From Shouchella clausii (GTDB taxonomy: Bacteria > Bacillota > Bacilli > Bacillales > Bacillaceae_D): a stretch of 64,000 nucleotides of DNA. The position numbers were made by a program, and so were the translations under genes. Of the stretch, positions 20,424 to 29,419 are shown in pieces (the first letter of the stretch is position 1; the number at the start of each line of letters is the position of its first letter). Under the pieces are notes generated by a model. It was not told the DNA's origin and did no database searches. It saw only the letters and a list, made by a program, of their open reading frames with translations. Location: contig NZ_CP019985.1 of the NCBI RefSeq assembly GCF_002250115.1, positions 2,728,001-2,792,000 on the forward strand, in the 5' to 3' direction.

Positions 20424-20436
20424 AGGAGGGTGTTTT

Positions 20437-20889
20437 ATGAACATATACAAAACATCACGAGATAAGAAGGTTGTATTTGGTTACAGTGCGTTGGTTGTGG
20501 GGTTGACTGCTATTATGGCGATTGTGTTCATGGTCGAAGACTCCATTGGGCGTTTATTGTTTTTTGGCCTTTTATTTATGATTGGAATGATTTATTTTGT
20601 TGGCGGGATGGTGTTTATTACATATGAGTTGAAAGAAGAGGGTTTGTTTGTTCAAGCTGGTTTAATTAGCCGTTTTTACTCTTATGAAAGCATGACAGCG
20701 CTTGAACCGATGGGCAGCCCTTTTTCTGGGAAAGAGCGTATCGTTGGCTCTTCTCAAGGATTTAATATCAAACATAATGGGCCAAAGGGAGAGGTGAAAG
20801 TCTCGCCTGAGCGGATGGAAGAATTTAAACAGGAGCTGCTCAAACGTGCGCCACATTTAGATGTGCAAGTGAAAGCAGATAGTCGATAG
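20437..20889 (+). CDS. Membrane-anchored bacterial PH-domain protein
   Basis: 150 aa. Two hydrophobic segments at about 14-35 and 38-62 precede a small beta-rich domain (ITYELKEEGLFVQAGLISRFYSYESMTALEP...) that looks like the YyaB/bPH_4 type of bacterial pleckstrin-homology domain. SD AAAGGAGG. Family function is unknown. It is part of the same transcription unit as the LXG genes by spacing. Confidence 0.65.
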   Translation: MNIYKTSRDKKVVFGYSALVVGLTAIMAIVFMVEDSIGRLLFFGLLFMIGMIYFVGGMVFITYELKEEGLFVQAGLISRFYSYESMTALEPMGSPFSGKERIVGSSQGFNIKHNGPKGEVKVSPERMEEFKQELLKRAPHLDVQVKADSR

Positions 20890-20900
20890 GAGGAAGACAC

Positions 20901-21284
20901 ATGTCGGTTGAATTTTATCGAAATCGAATACGGGAGACGGAAAATGCCATCCAAGCAGCCAATGAAAAAATTGCTCGCTTAAGAGCGTGCAGGGCCCACT
21001 TAATTGGACAGGAAATTATCATGGGCGATACAAAACATACTTTTAAAGAACCGGAATTAACGAAAGAGAATTGGTATGGCAAGCATGCGGATGAATTTGA
21101 TGCTGAGCGTGAATCGGAAGTGGTGGGCCCTTATCAAGATCTCCTCAATGAAGTCGGCAATACAATTGAAAAGGCGACGAACGAAATCAGTGCTACACAA
21201 GATGTCATCAACTTCCAAAGTAGTTTGCTAAGCAATTATCAAATCGGTCTTGAACGGGCAATCGAGAGGGAAAAGGAAGAGTAG
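20901..21284 (+). CDS. YwqH-like LXG partner protein (DUF5082 type)
   Basis: 127 aa, strongly helical, coiled-coil-like N-terminus (FYRNRIRETENAIQAANEKIARL) and an ENWYGKHADEFD motif resembling the WxG turn. This matches the YwqH group that accompanies LXG toxins. In B. subtilis ywqH precedes ywqI and the LXG gene; here it is the last gene, separated from its usual neighbours by the immunity array. It probably acts as toxin chaperone or targeting factor in the cytoplasm. SD AGGAGG. Confidence 0.68.
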   Translation: MSVEFYRNRIRETENAIQAANEKIARLRACRAHLIGQEIIMGDTKHTFKEPELTKENWYGKHADEFDAERESEVVGPYQDLLNEVGNTIEKATNEISATQDVINFQSSLLSNYQIGLERAIEREKEE

Positions 21285-21326
21285 GATTGCCGCTGTTTTT
21301 TGGTCGCCAGCATATTTATGCATACA

Positions 21327-21359
21327 AACGCTCAGAGAATCGTTCTCTGGGCGTTTTTT
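21327..21359 (+). terminator. Terminator of the LXG locus
   Basis: AACGCTCAGAGAA and TTCTCTGGGCGTT arms with a 3-nt loop, followed by T. Confidence 0.85.
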
Positions 21360-21450
21360 GGTTTCCTTTCGGTAAGATTGCAGCAATGTATCAAATCTGC
21401 GTTTCGTAAGTTTGTGTATGTGGAACTAACATTTTACAAGAGATTGCGGT

Positions 21451-21680
21451 GAACTACCCACCACTTACCACCCTTACAGGCTGCTTGAAGTGGGGGCTTC
21501 TTGGGTAATCGCCACTTTTGGTAGCTGACGAAATGGACCAAGCTAACCCTCTTGTTCCAAGAGTTATCTTTCATTAGGCAGTGGCTAATAAGCGAATCCC
21601 TTCTTCGCTCGACCGATATTCATCTCCCCCTTACCGCACTGCTACGCCCTTCACACGCTTGAAGGGGGAGACTTCTTTTG
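21451..21680. mobile_element. Two hairpin modules resembling IS200/IS605-type ends
   Basis: Module 1 (21451-21510) reads CTACCCACCACTTACC ... GCTTGAAGTGGGGGCTTCTT; module 2 (21621-21680) reads ATCTCCCCCTTACCGC ... GCTTGAAGGGGGAGACTTCTT. Each forms a C-rich/G-rich hairpin and both share the GCTTGAAG..GGG..CTTCTT pattern known to me from IS605/tnpB element ends. No transposase frame lies between them, so this could be a deletion derivative or non-autonomous element. The rest of 21360-21710 holds no gene. Confidence 0.4.
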
Positions 21681-21725
21681 GAAATATGTTAAAATAGAGA
21701 GAAATGCTGCAGGAGGCGTTTTTAA

Positions 21726-22577
21726 GTGATTTACATAGGTTTAAGCGGCTGGGGTGACCATCATCGCTTATACGAAGGCGTAAAGCCAGCAGAAAAGTTG
21801 CAAACGTATGCGGGCTATTTTCCGATTGTGGAGTTGGATGCCTCGTTTTATGCCGTTCCACCCCAATCGTCAATCCGAAAGTGGGTAGACGAAACGCCGG
21901 CGTCTTTTCAATTTGTTGTCAAAGCGTATCAGGAAATAACAGGCCATCAGCGGGGAGAGGCGCCTTCTCCTTTTCAATCGAAACAGGAGATGTTTGCTGC
22001 TTTTATAGAATCGATCCAACCGTTGGCGGAAGCAGGCAAACTAGCGATGGTTTTATGCCAGTTTCCCCCCTGGTTTGATGTTCAGAAAAAACACGTTGCT
22101 TGGCTTCGTGTAGTGCGCGAACAGTTGAAAGATTTTCCGGTCGCGCTTGAATTCAGGCATGAATCGTGGTTTTTGCCTGCTTACCGTGAGAAAACGCTCG
22201 CGTTGATGCGCGAGGAAAATTGGATTCACAGCATTTGTGATGAACCTCAAGCCGGGGCACGCTCGATTCCAACTGTGCTCGAGCCAACAGACCGCCAAAA
22301 GACATTGGTTCGTATGCATGGACGCAATGTCCATGGTTGGAATGGGCCGAGCAAAGGGCAAGAATGGCGTGATGTCCGCTATTTGTATGATTACAACGAA
22401 CGGGAGCTTGCTGAATGGAAAACGCGCCTTCAGTCGCTGCGACAACAATGTGAGCACATTTATGTGGTTTTTAACAACAATTCTGGCGGTCATGCGGCAC
22501 ACAACGCCCGCGCGTTGATTGAGATGATGGGCATCGAATATACGGACCTGGCGCCAAGACAATTGGACTTATTTTAA
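21726..22577 (+). CDS. yunF: DUF72 (YecE-like) family protein
   Basis: 283 aa, TIM-barrel-like DUF72 protein (IYIGLSGWGDHHRLYEG start, ASFYAVPP, RMHGRN and VFNNNSGGHAAHNA motifs). Biochemical function is unknown. GTG start with SD AGGAGG at 21711. It heads the yunF-yunE-yunD-yunC block, which is collinear with B. subtilis although orientation and spacing differ. Confidence 0.85.
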   Translation: MIYIGLSGWGDHHRLYEGVKPAEKLQTYAGYFPIVELDASFYAVPPQSSIRKWVDETPASFQFVVKAYQEITGHQRGEAPSPFQSKQEMFAAFIESIQPLAEAGKLAMVLCQFPPWFDVQKKHVAWLRVVREQLKDFPVALEFRHESWFLPAYREKTLALMREENWIHSICDEPQAGARSIPTVLEPTDRQKTLVRMHGRNVHGWNGPSKGQEWRDVRYLYDYNERELAEWKTRLQSLRQQCEHIYVVFNNNSGGHAAHNARALIEMMGIEYTDLAPRQLDLF

Positions 22578-22681
22578 CAGCACGCGAACAGCAAGCGCCT
22601 AAGCTTTGTGCTGTTTAAGGGTGGCACTAGCTTTTTCGGTGTCCATATTTAAATATGATTATACAGAAAGCTGGTTTTTTA

Positions 22682-23500
22682 ATGGAATATGTACTGCTCG
22701 TATTAGTAGGTTTTGCTGCAGCGGCATTTGGGAGTTTGCTCGGTCTTGGGGGCGGTGTGGTCGTCGTGCCTGCTTTGCTTGGACTCGGTAGCTTGTTTGC
22801 CGCTGTCGACGTCATTTCTCCGCAAACAGCTGCAGGCACGTCTTTATTTGTTATGATTTTTACCGGCATTTCTTCTGTGCTAGCCTATCATAAACAGAAA
22901 ACGATTGATTGGAAAAGCGCACTTCTTTTTTTGATTGGTATTGTTCCTGGGGCGATTCTTGGGACTAGCGCCAGCAAAGTGTTGTCAACGGATTCGTTTA
23001 TGTTTTATTTCGGCCTTTTTATGCTCGTTATTGCGGGTAGTTTATTTTTGCGGGGAAAGCTAAAACGCAAAGATGCGCCTGTTAAGGGAGTGATCCGTGA
23101 GAGCAAGGATGAAGCTGGAAATCGTTTTGTTTATGGCTATTCGCCTATTACCGCCATTCTAGTCAGCATTGGCGTTGGCTTTTTATCGAGCCTCTTCGGC
23201 GTCGGTGGAGGGGCGTTAATGGTTCCCGTCATGATTGTCTGGTTTGGGTTCCCTGCTAAAATAGCTGCCGCTACCGCCATGCTTGTTATTTTGTTTTCGG
23301 CCGTGTCAGGTTCAGCTGCCCATTTTGCGGCTGGTCACATCCACTGGCTTTATGCGCTGGCGCTTATTCCTGGAGCGTGGTTTGGTGGCAAGGCGGGTGC
23401 TTGGCTCAACCAACGAATTCGCTCTAACTTGCTCGTGTGGTTGATGAAGCTTGTCTTTATCGGGCTTGCGGTGCAGTTTATTCTCCAAGGCCTGCTATAA
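22682..23500 (+). CDS. yunE: TSUP/TauE-SafE family membrane transporter
   Basis: 272 aa with about eight membrane segments in two related halves, each beginning with a glycine-rich motif (AAAAFGSLLGLGGGVVVVP and SSLFGVGGGALMVP), the hallmark of the sulfite/sulfonate exporter TauE/SafE family. Substrate unknown, probably a sulfur-containing or organic anion. Start is uncertain: ATG 22682 fits family length, an ATG at 22655 would add nine residues; neither has a strong SD. Confidence 0.85.
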   Translation: MEYVLLVLVGFAAAAFGSLLGLGGGVVVVPALLGLGSLFAAVDVISPQTAAGTSLFVMIFTGISSVLAYHKQKTIDWKSALLFLIGIVPGAILGTSASKVLSTDSFMFYFGLFMLVIAGSLFLRGKLKRKDAPVKGVIRESKDEAGNRFVYGYSPITAILVSIGVGFLSSLFGVGGGALMVPVMIVWFGFPAKIAAATAMLVILFSAVSGSAAHFAAGHIHWLYALALIPGAWFGGKAGAWLNQRIRSNLLVWLMKLVFIGLAVQFILQGLL

Positions 23501-23544
23501 ACACCACATATCAGGAACAGATCGAAATAAGAGGAGGCGACTTT

Positions 23545-24891
23545 GTGACCAAGACGGTTACCATTTATCATACAAACGACATCCACAGCGGTTTTGCCAC
23601 ATGGCCGCGAATTGTCTCATATATAAAGCGGCATCGCCATCCCCTTATGCGCTATGTCGATTTAGGAGACCATGCAGACAGGGCAAACCCGCTTACAGAA
23701 GCGACTTACGGAAAAGGAAACATTGAGCTTTTAAATGAAGCAGGCGTTGATTTTGCCGTACCTGGCAACAACGAAGGTGTGACCTTTTCCAAACAAATGC
23801 TTCACGAGATGTACGAGCACGCTTCATTCCAAGTGCTTGCCGCCAATTTGATTGACCAACAAACAGGGACTTATCCGCACTGGGTCAAGCCTTATTGGGT
23901 CGATGAAATGGAAGGTGGCATTCGGATCGGCTATATTGGCTACACTGCCTCCATGATCCACTTCTATGAGCAGTTGGGTTGGGATGTTGCTTTTTCTATA
24001 GACAGACTTCGCCAGTTGGCGCAACAAGTTGCTGCCAAGGCAGATGCACTTATCCTTCTCTCCCATCTAGGGCTGCCCCGGGATGAACAAATTGCTGCGG
24101 AAATTGCTGAAATTGATGTCATTATCGGTGCCCATACACACCATGTCCTCCCACATGGAAAGCGCATAAGTGGGAAGCTGATCGCTCAAGCAGGCAAACA
24201 TGGCCAATATTTGGGGAAATTGTCGCTTGAATTTGCAGAAGGAAGCCATGAATTTCTTTCCGCAGAAGAAGAACTGCTTGACCCCCGGAATTTTGATGAG
24301 GATCCGGGTGCGCGTATGCTCCTACAGTCGTTGCAAACAAAGGCGCAAGCTGCTTTAAGTGCTCCTGCGGCCGTGCTCACACGAAAGCTGGAAGTCAAAT
24401 GGTTCGAACATTCGGCTGGGCCGCAAGCGCTGTGTGACGAACTGAGTGCTTGGTGCGGCGCTGAGCTTGGGATGCTAAATGCAGGCGTGCTGTTGGAAAG
24501 CTTGCCGGAAGGGCCAGTCACGTACGGTGATCTTCATCGCATTTGCCCTCATCCGATTAATCCGTGCATTGTTGAGTTGACCGGGGCGGAGCTGATCGAA
24601 ACGATCGAGCGTGCGCAAACCGATGATATTGTACAATTGCAGTTAAAAGGATTTGGTTTCCGGGGGAAAGTGCTCGGGACGATGGTGTATACAGGAATTG
24701 ACGTCAAGCCTGAAGGAATCTTCGTTTGCGGCAAACCGATTGTTGACGAACACATTTACAGACTGGCGACATTGGACATGTATACGTTTGGGTTTTTGTT
24801 TCCGAAAATAGCAGAGGCGAAAAAGAAAACGTATTTGCTCCCTGAATTTTTGCGCGATATTCTGCTGGACATGTTGAAAAAATGGCACTGA
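23545..24891 (+). CDS. yunD: 5'-nucleotidase-family metallophosphoesterase
   Basis: 448 aa. N-terminal calcineurin-like phosphoesterase (IYHTNDIHS, LGDHADR, GNNE, ILLSHLG, GAHTHH metal ligands) followed by a 5_nucleotid_C domain (LNAGVLLESLPEGPVTYGDL). No signal peptide, so cytoplasmic, as for B. subtilis YunD. GTG start with SD GAGGAGG. Exact nucleotide substrate unknown. Confidence 0.88.
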   Translation: MTKTVTIYHTNDIHSGFATWPRIVSYIKRHRHPLMRYVDLGDHADRANPLTEATYGKGNIELLNEAGVDFAVPGNNEGVTFSKQMLHEMYEHASFQVLAANLIDQQTGTYPHWVKPYWVDEMEGGIRIGYIGYTASMIHFYEQLGWDVAFSIDRLRQLAQQVAAKADALILLSHLGLPRDEQIAAEIAEIDVIIGAHTHHVLPHGKRISGKLIAQAGKHGQYLGKLSLEFAEGSHEFLSAEEELLDPRNFDEDPGARMLLQSLQTKAQAALSAPAAVLTRKLEVKWFEHSAGPQALCDELSAWCGAELGMLNAGVLLESLPEGPVTYGDLHRICPHPINPCIVELTGAELIETIERAQTDDIVQLQLKGFGFRGKVLGTMVYTGIDVKPEGIFVCGKPIVDEHIYRLATLDMYTFGFLFPKIAEAKKKTYLLPEFLRDILLDMLKKWH

Positions 24892-24945
24892 TTTCTTTGC
24901 CTGCTCATATGTTGTGGTGAAACAACTTATAAAGGAGCGGGGCCA

Positions 24946-25257
24946 ATGATTGATGTTCAGCCAATTACGATTGAGAAGGAAATGTTTGTCGCCATTACGG
25001 TCAAATTGCCGAAAACAAACTTTATGGCCGTGACATGCGACACAGGATACATTATGTGTGGGGCCCTTGACGTGAAGCTGTTAAACGAAAAGCTGAAAGA
25101 ACGGGGAATTATCGCAGGACGTGCGGTTGGCGTTCGCACAATTGAACAGTTGCTTGAAGCGCCGCTGGAATCTGTTACACTCAAGTGTGAGGAGTTAGGC
25201 ATTCATAAAGGAATGACAGGAAAAGACGCGCTTTTAAAAATGAAACAATCGATGTAA
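24946..25257 (+). CDS. yunC: DUF1805 family protein
   Basis: 103 aa small cytoplasmic protein of the YunC family ([18 protein letters not shown]). Structure of family members is known but not their function. Follows yunD in the same direction. SD AAAGGAG. Confidence 0.88.
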   Translation: MIDVQPITIEKEMFVAITVKLPKTNFMAVTCDTGYIMCGALDVKLLNEKLKERGIIAGRAVGVRTIEQLLEAPLESVTLKCEELGIHKGMTGKDALLKMKQSM

Positions 25258-25286
25258 ATGAGTTGAAAACAGGAGTTGACGTTTTT

Positions 25287-26081
25287 ATGGAACAATACTT
25301 GCAGTTATGCGAGCACGTTTTGCAAAACGGCTCGCCAAAATCAGATCGGACAGGCACTGGCACCATTAGCGTATTTGGTTACCAAATGCGCTTTGATTTA
25401 GAAAAGGGTTTTCCAATTGTCACAACGAAAAAATTGCATATGCGTTCGATCATCCATGAATTGCTTTGGTTTCTAAAAGGCGACACGAACATCCGTTATT
25501 TGCAAGAAAATGGCGTTCGTATTTGGAATGAATGGGCTGATGAAAACGGCGACCTTGGGCCTGTTTACGGAAAACAATGGCGCTCCTGGGAAGGGGCAAA
25601 CGGCAAAACAGTCGACCAAATTACTGAAGTGGTTGAGCAAATAAAAATGAATCCGAATTCTCGCCGCTTAATTGTCAATGCGTGGAATGTCGCGGAGATT
25701 GAAGAAATGGCGCTCGCGCCATGCCATTGCTTGTTTCAGTTTTACGTAAACGACGGAAAACTTTCTTGCCAATTGTACCAGCGCAGTGCCGATATTTTTC
25801 TTGGTGTACCTTTTAATATATCGTCTTATGCACTGTTAACGATGATGATTGCCCAAGTGTGCAGATTAAAGCCTGGTGAATTTATCCACACGTTTGGCGA
25901 TGCCCATTTGTACAGCAACCATATTGAACAGACGAAGCTTCAATTAACGCGTAAACCAAAACAGCTGCCAACGATGCATATCAATCCAGAGGTAACAGAC
26001 CTGTTTGCGTTTACTTACGATGATTTTGAACTGAAACATTATGATCCTCATCCGCATATTAAAGCAGAGGTGTCCGTATGA
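25287..26081 (+). CDS. thyA: Thymidylate synthase
   Basis: 264 aa, the short ThyA form (ThyB of B. subtilis). Converts dUMP to dTMP with methylene-THF. Catalytic cysteine C146 in [11 protein letters not shown]; dUMP-binding [14 protein letters not shown]. Start ATG 25287 after CAGGAG; an upstream in-frame ATG at 25263 lacks an SD. Overlaps dfrA by 4 nt (ATGA), coupling the enzyme that makes dihydrofolate with the one that recycles it. Confidence 0.96.
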   Translation: MEQYLQLCEHVLQNGSPKSDRTGTGTISVFGYQMRFDLEKGFPIVTTKKLHMRSIIHELLWFLKGDTNIRYLQENGVRIWNEWADENGDLGPVYGKQWRSWEGANGKTVDQITEVVEQIKMNPNSRRLIVNAWNVAEIEEMALAPCHCLFQFYVNDGKLSCQLYQRSADIFLGVPFNISSYALLTMMIAQVCRLKPGEFIHTFGDAHLYSNHIEQTKLQLTRKPKQLPTMHINPEVTDLFAFTYDDFELKHYDPHPHIKAEVSV

Positions 26082-26566
26082 TTGTGTTTGTTTATGCACG
26101 AGACGCCCACTATGGCATCGGCCAAGACAACGGGTTGCCTTGGCATTTGCCTGCTGATTTGCGCCATTTTAAGCGGACAACGACAGGTAAAACGATTGTC
26201 ATGGGCCGAAAAACATTTGACTCTATGGGTGGGCCATTGCCGAATCGCAAAAACGTTGTTCTCACGAGAAGCAGCTCCTTTCAAGCAGAAGGAGCGGAAG
26301 TAATCCATTCACTCGACGATGTCCTGCAACTTAGCAAACAGGAAGCGATTTACGTCATAGGTGGAGCGGAGATTTTTGCGCTGTTATGGGACATATGTGA
26401 CAAACACATTGTCACGGTTATTGACGAAAAATTTGAAGCGGATACGTTTGTCCCCCCTCTATCTGAGCAAGAATGGGAGCTTGTGGAAACAGTGCCTGGA
26501 CCAATAGATGAAAAAAACCGCTATCCCCACGAATATCGGACTTACGTGCGTAAACAAGCAAAATAA
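26078..26566 (+). CDS. dfrA: Dihydrofolate reductase
   Basis: 162 aa. NADPH-dependent reduction of dihydrofolate. Seen: [16 protein letters not shown] active-site stretch, [22 protein letters not shown]. Start overlaps the thyA stop, so translation is coupled. Normal length; nothing unusual. Confidence 0.95.
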   Translation: MIVFVYARDAHYGIGQDNGLPWHLPADLRHFKRTTTGKTIVMGRKTFDSMGGPLPNRKNVVLTRSSSFQAEGAEVIHSLDDVLQLSKQEAIYVIGGAEIFALLWDICDKHIVTVIDEKFEADTFVPPLSEQEWELVETVPGPIDEKNRYPHEYRTYVRKQAK

Positions 26567-26621
26567 CAGGTAAGTGTCCCCTTTCTTTTGCATAGAGATG
26601 TAAGGAAAAGGAGGGGGACAC

Positions 26622-27389
26622 ATGAAACGGTTTAAAGGAGGCCCGATTAAAGGCCAAAAACAAGAGAGAGGGCCGCTTCCTTTTCGCTATGTGCTGCTCA
26701 TTTCGTCCGTGCTATTCACGCTTTTGTCCTTGCAAGGGCTTTGGTTTGTCGACCAACAGCTGCGCCCAATTATTTCGCAAATTGCCCATCGGGAAATGGA
26801 GCGGATTGCGACGTATACGATTCAGCAAGCGTTGACCGAAGAGCTAGGCCAAACTGACATGAACGATATGCTCATTACTGAAACGAACGGAGACGGTCAG
26901 ATTACGTATGTCACATTGGACACTCAAAAATACAACAAGCTCCTCGGCAATGTCCAGCACCGTGTCCATGAGGCGATAAATGCAATCCAACGCAATGAAG
27001 ACAATACATACGGCGCAAGCGAAGGCACAGTGGCGACGATCCCTTTAGGAAGAGCGCTCAACAACTCGTTATTAAACGATGTCGGGCCAGGCATTCCCTT
27101 ACGGTTTGCATTAATTGGCGATGCAAAAGTAGGCATGAAGGACGAAAGCGAGCAGCTGGGCATTAACAATACGAGGCTGTCTTTTTATGTCACGATCGAA
27201 GTGGGCATGGATGTGATTTTGCCCTTTTCTGAGACGGCAGATACAGTATCGGTTGAGTTGCCGGCAGGTTTCGCCTTTATTTCTGGGGAAGTGCCGCAGT
27301 TTTATGGAGGCCAACTGCCAATCGTCAATTATCCAGCTCTTGAGGCGAATACAGAACAGCAGCCTGAGGAAGAAAATGACAGCCAATAA
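26622..27389 (+). CDS. yunB: Sporulation protein YunB
   Basis: 255 aa, single N-terminal membrane segment (residues ~23-47, YVLLISSVLFTLLSLQGLWF) and a large extracytoplasmic domain with IEVGMDVILPF near the C-terminus. In B. subtilis yunB is a sigma-E gene needed for efficient sporulation. Followed here by the lysine riboswitch rather than directly by lytH. Confidence 0.88.
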   Translation: MKRFKGGPIKGQKQERGPLPFRYVLLISSVLFTLLSLQGLWFVDQQLRPIISQIAHREMERIATYTIQQALTEELGQTDMNDMLITETNGDGQITYVTLDTQKYNKLLGNVQHRVHEAINAIQRNEDNTYGASEGTVATIPLGRALNNSLLNDVGPGIPLRFALIGDAKVGMKDESEQLGINNTRLSFYVTIEVGMDVILPFSETADTVSVELPAGFAFISGEVPQFYGGQLPIVNYPALEANTEQQPEEENDSQ

Positions 27390-27471
27390 AGTCGTATTTT
27401 GTCGTTGTCTGGCATAAAAATATGTGATAAACTGATACAGAATTGAATAGGAACACCTCATCTGCCAGATG

Positions 27472-27696
27472 GGGTAGAGGCGCAAACACACCATCAGTAC
27501 CTTTTTTGAGCGAAGGCCCGCTTTGAAGAAAAGGGAAAGGGGTTTTTGCCGAAGCAAAAAGCAGGGCCTGCTGCTTTTTAGCTGGGCCGGCATTGAAGAA
27601 GTGTCGGACTGTCACAGGGAACTGTGGAGAACTACTATGGATGGGACTGTTTATTGTACGGGACAATGATGGAAATCTCCATCATTGTCTTTTTTT
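27472..27696 (+). promoter_or_regulatory. Lysine riboswitch (L box) with terminator
   Basis: The stretch 27472-27638 has the conserved L-box blocks in order: GGGTAGAGGCGCAA, a GAGCGAAGGC-like block, AAAGGGGTTTTTGCCGAAG, and GTCACAGGGAACTGTGGAGA before ACTACTAT. A strong terminator follows (27662-27672 pairs with 27679-27689, then seven T). With lysine bound, transcription should stop before the transporter downstream. Confidence 0.88.
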
Positions 27697-27731
27697 ATAG
27701 AGCAAACAGCCACGTTAAAGGAGAGGTTTTT

Positions 27732-29366
27732 TTGGAACATGCATTTGGATGGTGGTCGCTATTGCCGCCGATTCTGGCATTAACGCTCGTGATATTGACA
27801 CGAAAAGTGTTAATCTCTCTCGGGATTGCAATTTTGGTCGGTGCCTTTATGGTGTTTGACCAACATATAGGGCAAGCATTGGCTGGCATATTCCAAACAA
27901 TTGCCGGATTGTTGTTTTCCTTTGAAGCAGTCGATTCGCCTACATTTTCCGGTGTTGTGCAAGCCATTACGGATGCAGGATTTGCATTAAATGATTGGGA
28001 ATTGTATATCGTTTTATTCCTAATGCTGGTTGGCATGGTCGCGAGCTTAATTACGTTTTCCGGTGGGGGACAAGCATTCAGCCGCTGGGCGTCTAGACGG
28101 ATTAAGACAAGAAAGTCGTCGTTGTTTTTGCCGTTTGTGTTAGGGTTTGTGATTTTTATTGATGATTATTTTAACGCTCTAACTGTCGGCAATATGAGCC
28201 GACCGTTAACAGACCGATATCGTGTTTCACGGGCGAAGCTTGCTTACATTGTTGATTCAACGTCAGCGCCCATTTGTGTCATCATGCCTTTATCTAGCTG
28301 GGGTGCTTTTATTATCGGGACGTTGGCGACTGTTTTAACAGCTAACCAGTTAGACGAATTCGGTGCATTCCAAGCGTTTTTATACACAGTACCGATTAAT
28401 TTTTATGCATTAATTTCGTTATTGTTTATCGTTCTAATTATTTTATTTAACATCGACATTGGCCTGATGAAACGCCATGAAGACCGGGCAAAAGCCACTG
28501 GCGAATTGACGGACCCTGCAAAAGGAGATGTGCCTGGCGATTTAGATGAAGCGCTCGTCATGACTAATGGCCGCGTTTACCAGCTATTTTTGCCGATCAT
28601 TGCCCTTGTTGTTGCGACCACTTCGCTTTTGTTTTATACTGGCGCGACGGCAGCCGCTGCGGAAGGGTTGCCGGCGACACTACTCAATATGCTTGAGTAC
28701 ACGGATATCGGCTTTTCGTTGCTTCTTGGCAGTTGCATTGGCTTTATCGTTGCTGTTGCAACAACGTTAGCATCTAAGCCAAATTTGCCAGACTTCGGAA
28801 GAGCCTTAAAAGCCGGCGTGACGGCGATGATGCCAGCGATTTACATTCTAGTGCTTGCCTGGACGACGATTGACATGATTAATCGCCTAGGCACAGGCGC
28901 GTTTTTGGCATCGCTAGTGAGTGATTCCGTCAACCCTGGCTTTTTGCCTGTCATGCTATTTTTGATTGCTTGTTTTTCGGGGCTTGCGACAGGTACATCG
29001 TGGGGAACGTTTGGCATTTTGCTGCCAATTGCCGGGCAAATGGCGGCACTGATCGAGCCGTCGATGGCGATTCCAATGTTTGCAGCTGTTTTAGCTGGTT
29101 CGATTTTTGGCGACCACATCTCGCCGATTTCCGATACAACCGTTTTGTCGGCAGCTGGTTCTGGCGCTCACCACATGGATCATGTGCTGACGCAGTTGCC
29201 TTATGCGGTGTTAACGGCTATAATCGCTGGTGTTGCTTTTCTCGTCCTTGGCTTTTTCGGCCCGATTTTTGCTTGGATTGCTGCTGGTGCGCTCCTCGCT
29301 GTCACGGTGTTGGCCCTTCAAGCGCTAAACAAACAAGCTTCCGGTAAGCAAGCAACCCAATCATAA
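27732..29366 (+). CDS. lysW: NhaC-family transporter under lysine riboswitch, probable lysine importer
   Basis: 544 aa with about 12-13 membrane segments of the Na+/H+ antiporter NhaC superfamily (IDDYFNALTVGNMSRPLTDRY, SDTTVLSAAGSGAHHMDHV). Family assignment alone says antiporter, but the L box directly upstream indicates lysine control; NhaC-type genes behind L boxes were named LysW and proposed as lysine transporters. TTG 27732 is the likely start: AAAGGAGAGG ends 5 nt before it, while upstream in-frame starts lie inside the terminator. Inserted between yunB and lytH. Confidence 0.8.
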   Translation: MEHAFGWWSLLPPILALTLVILTRKVLISLGIAILVGAFMVFDQHIGQALAGIFQTIAGLLFSFEAVDSPTFSGVVQAITDAGFALNDWELYIVLFLMLVGMVASLITFSGGGQAFSRWASRRIKTRKSSLFLPFVLGFVIFIDDYFNALTVGNMSRPLTDRYRVSRAKLAYIVDSTSAPICVIMPLSSWGAFIIGTLATVLTANQLDEFGAFQAFLYTVPINFYALISLLFIVLIILFNIDIGLMKRHEDRAKATGELTDPAKGDVPGDLDEALVMTNGRVYQLFLPIIALVVATTSLLFYTGATAAAAEGLPATLLNMLEYTDIGFSLLLGSCIGFIVAVATTLASKPNLPDFGRALKAGVTAMMPAIYILVLAWTTIDMINRLGTGAFLASLVSDSVNPGFLPVMLFLIACFSGLATGTSWGTFGILLPIAGQMAALIEPSMAIPMFAAVLAGSIFGDHISPISDTTVLSAAGSGAHHMDHVLTQLPYAVLTAIIAGVAFLVLGFFGPIFAWIAAGALLAVTVLALQALNKQASGKQATQS

Positions 29367-29371
29367 TAAAC

Positions 29372-29414
29372 AGCCTGCCAGGATTTCGACGAACGCGAGA
29401 GCCTGGCAGGCTTA
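29372..29414. terminator. Terminator between convergent lysW and lytH
   Basis: AGCCTGCCAGG pairs with CCTGGCAGGCT across an 18-nt loop; can serve both strands. Confidence 0.75.
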
Positions 29415-29419
29415 TTGAT

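Noticed and set aside
22053-22562. 169-aa antisense frame in yunF
   Set aside because: Shadow of the DUF72 gene.
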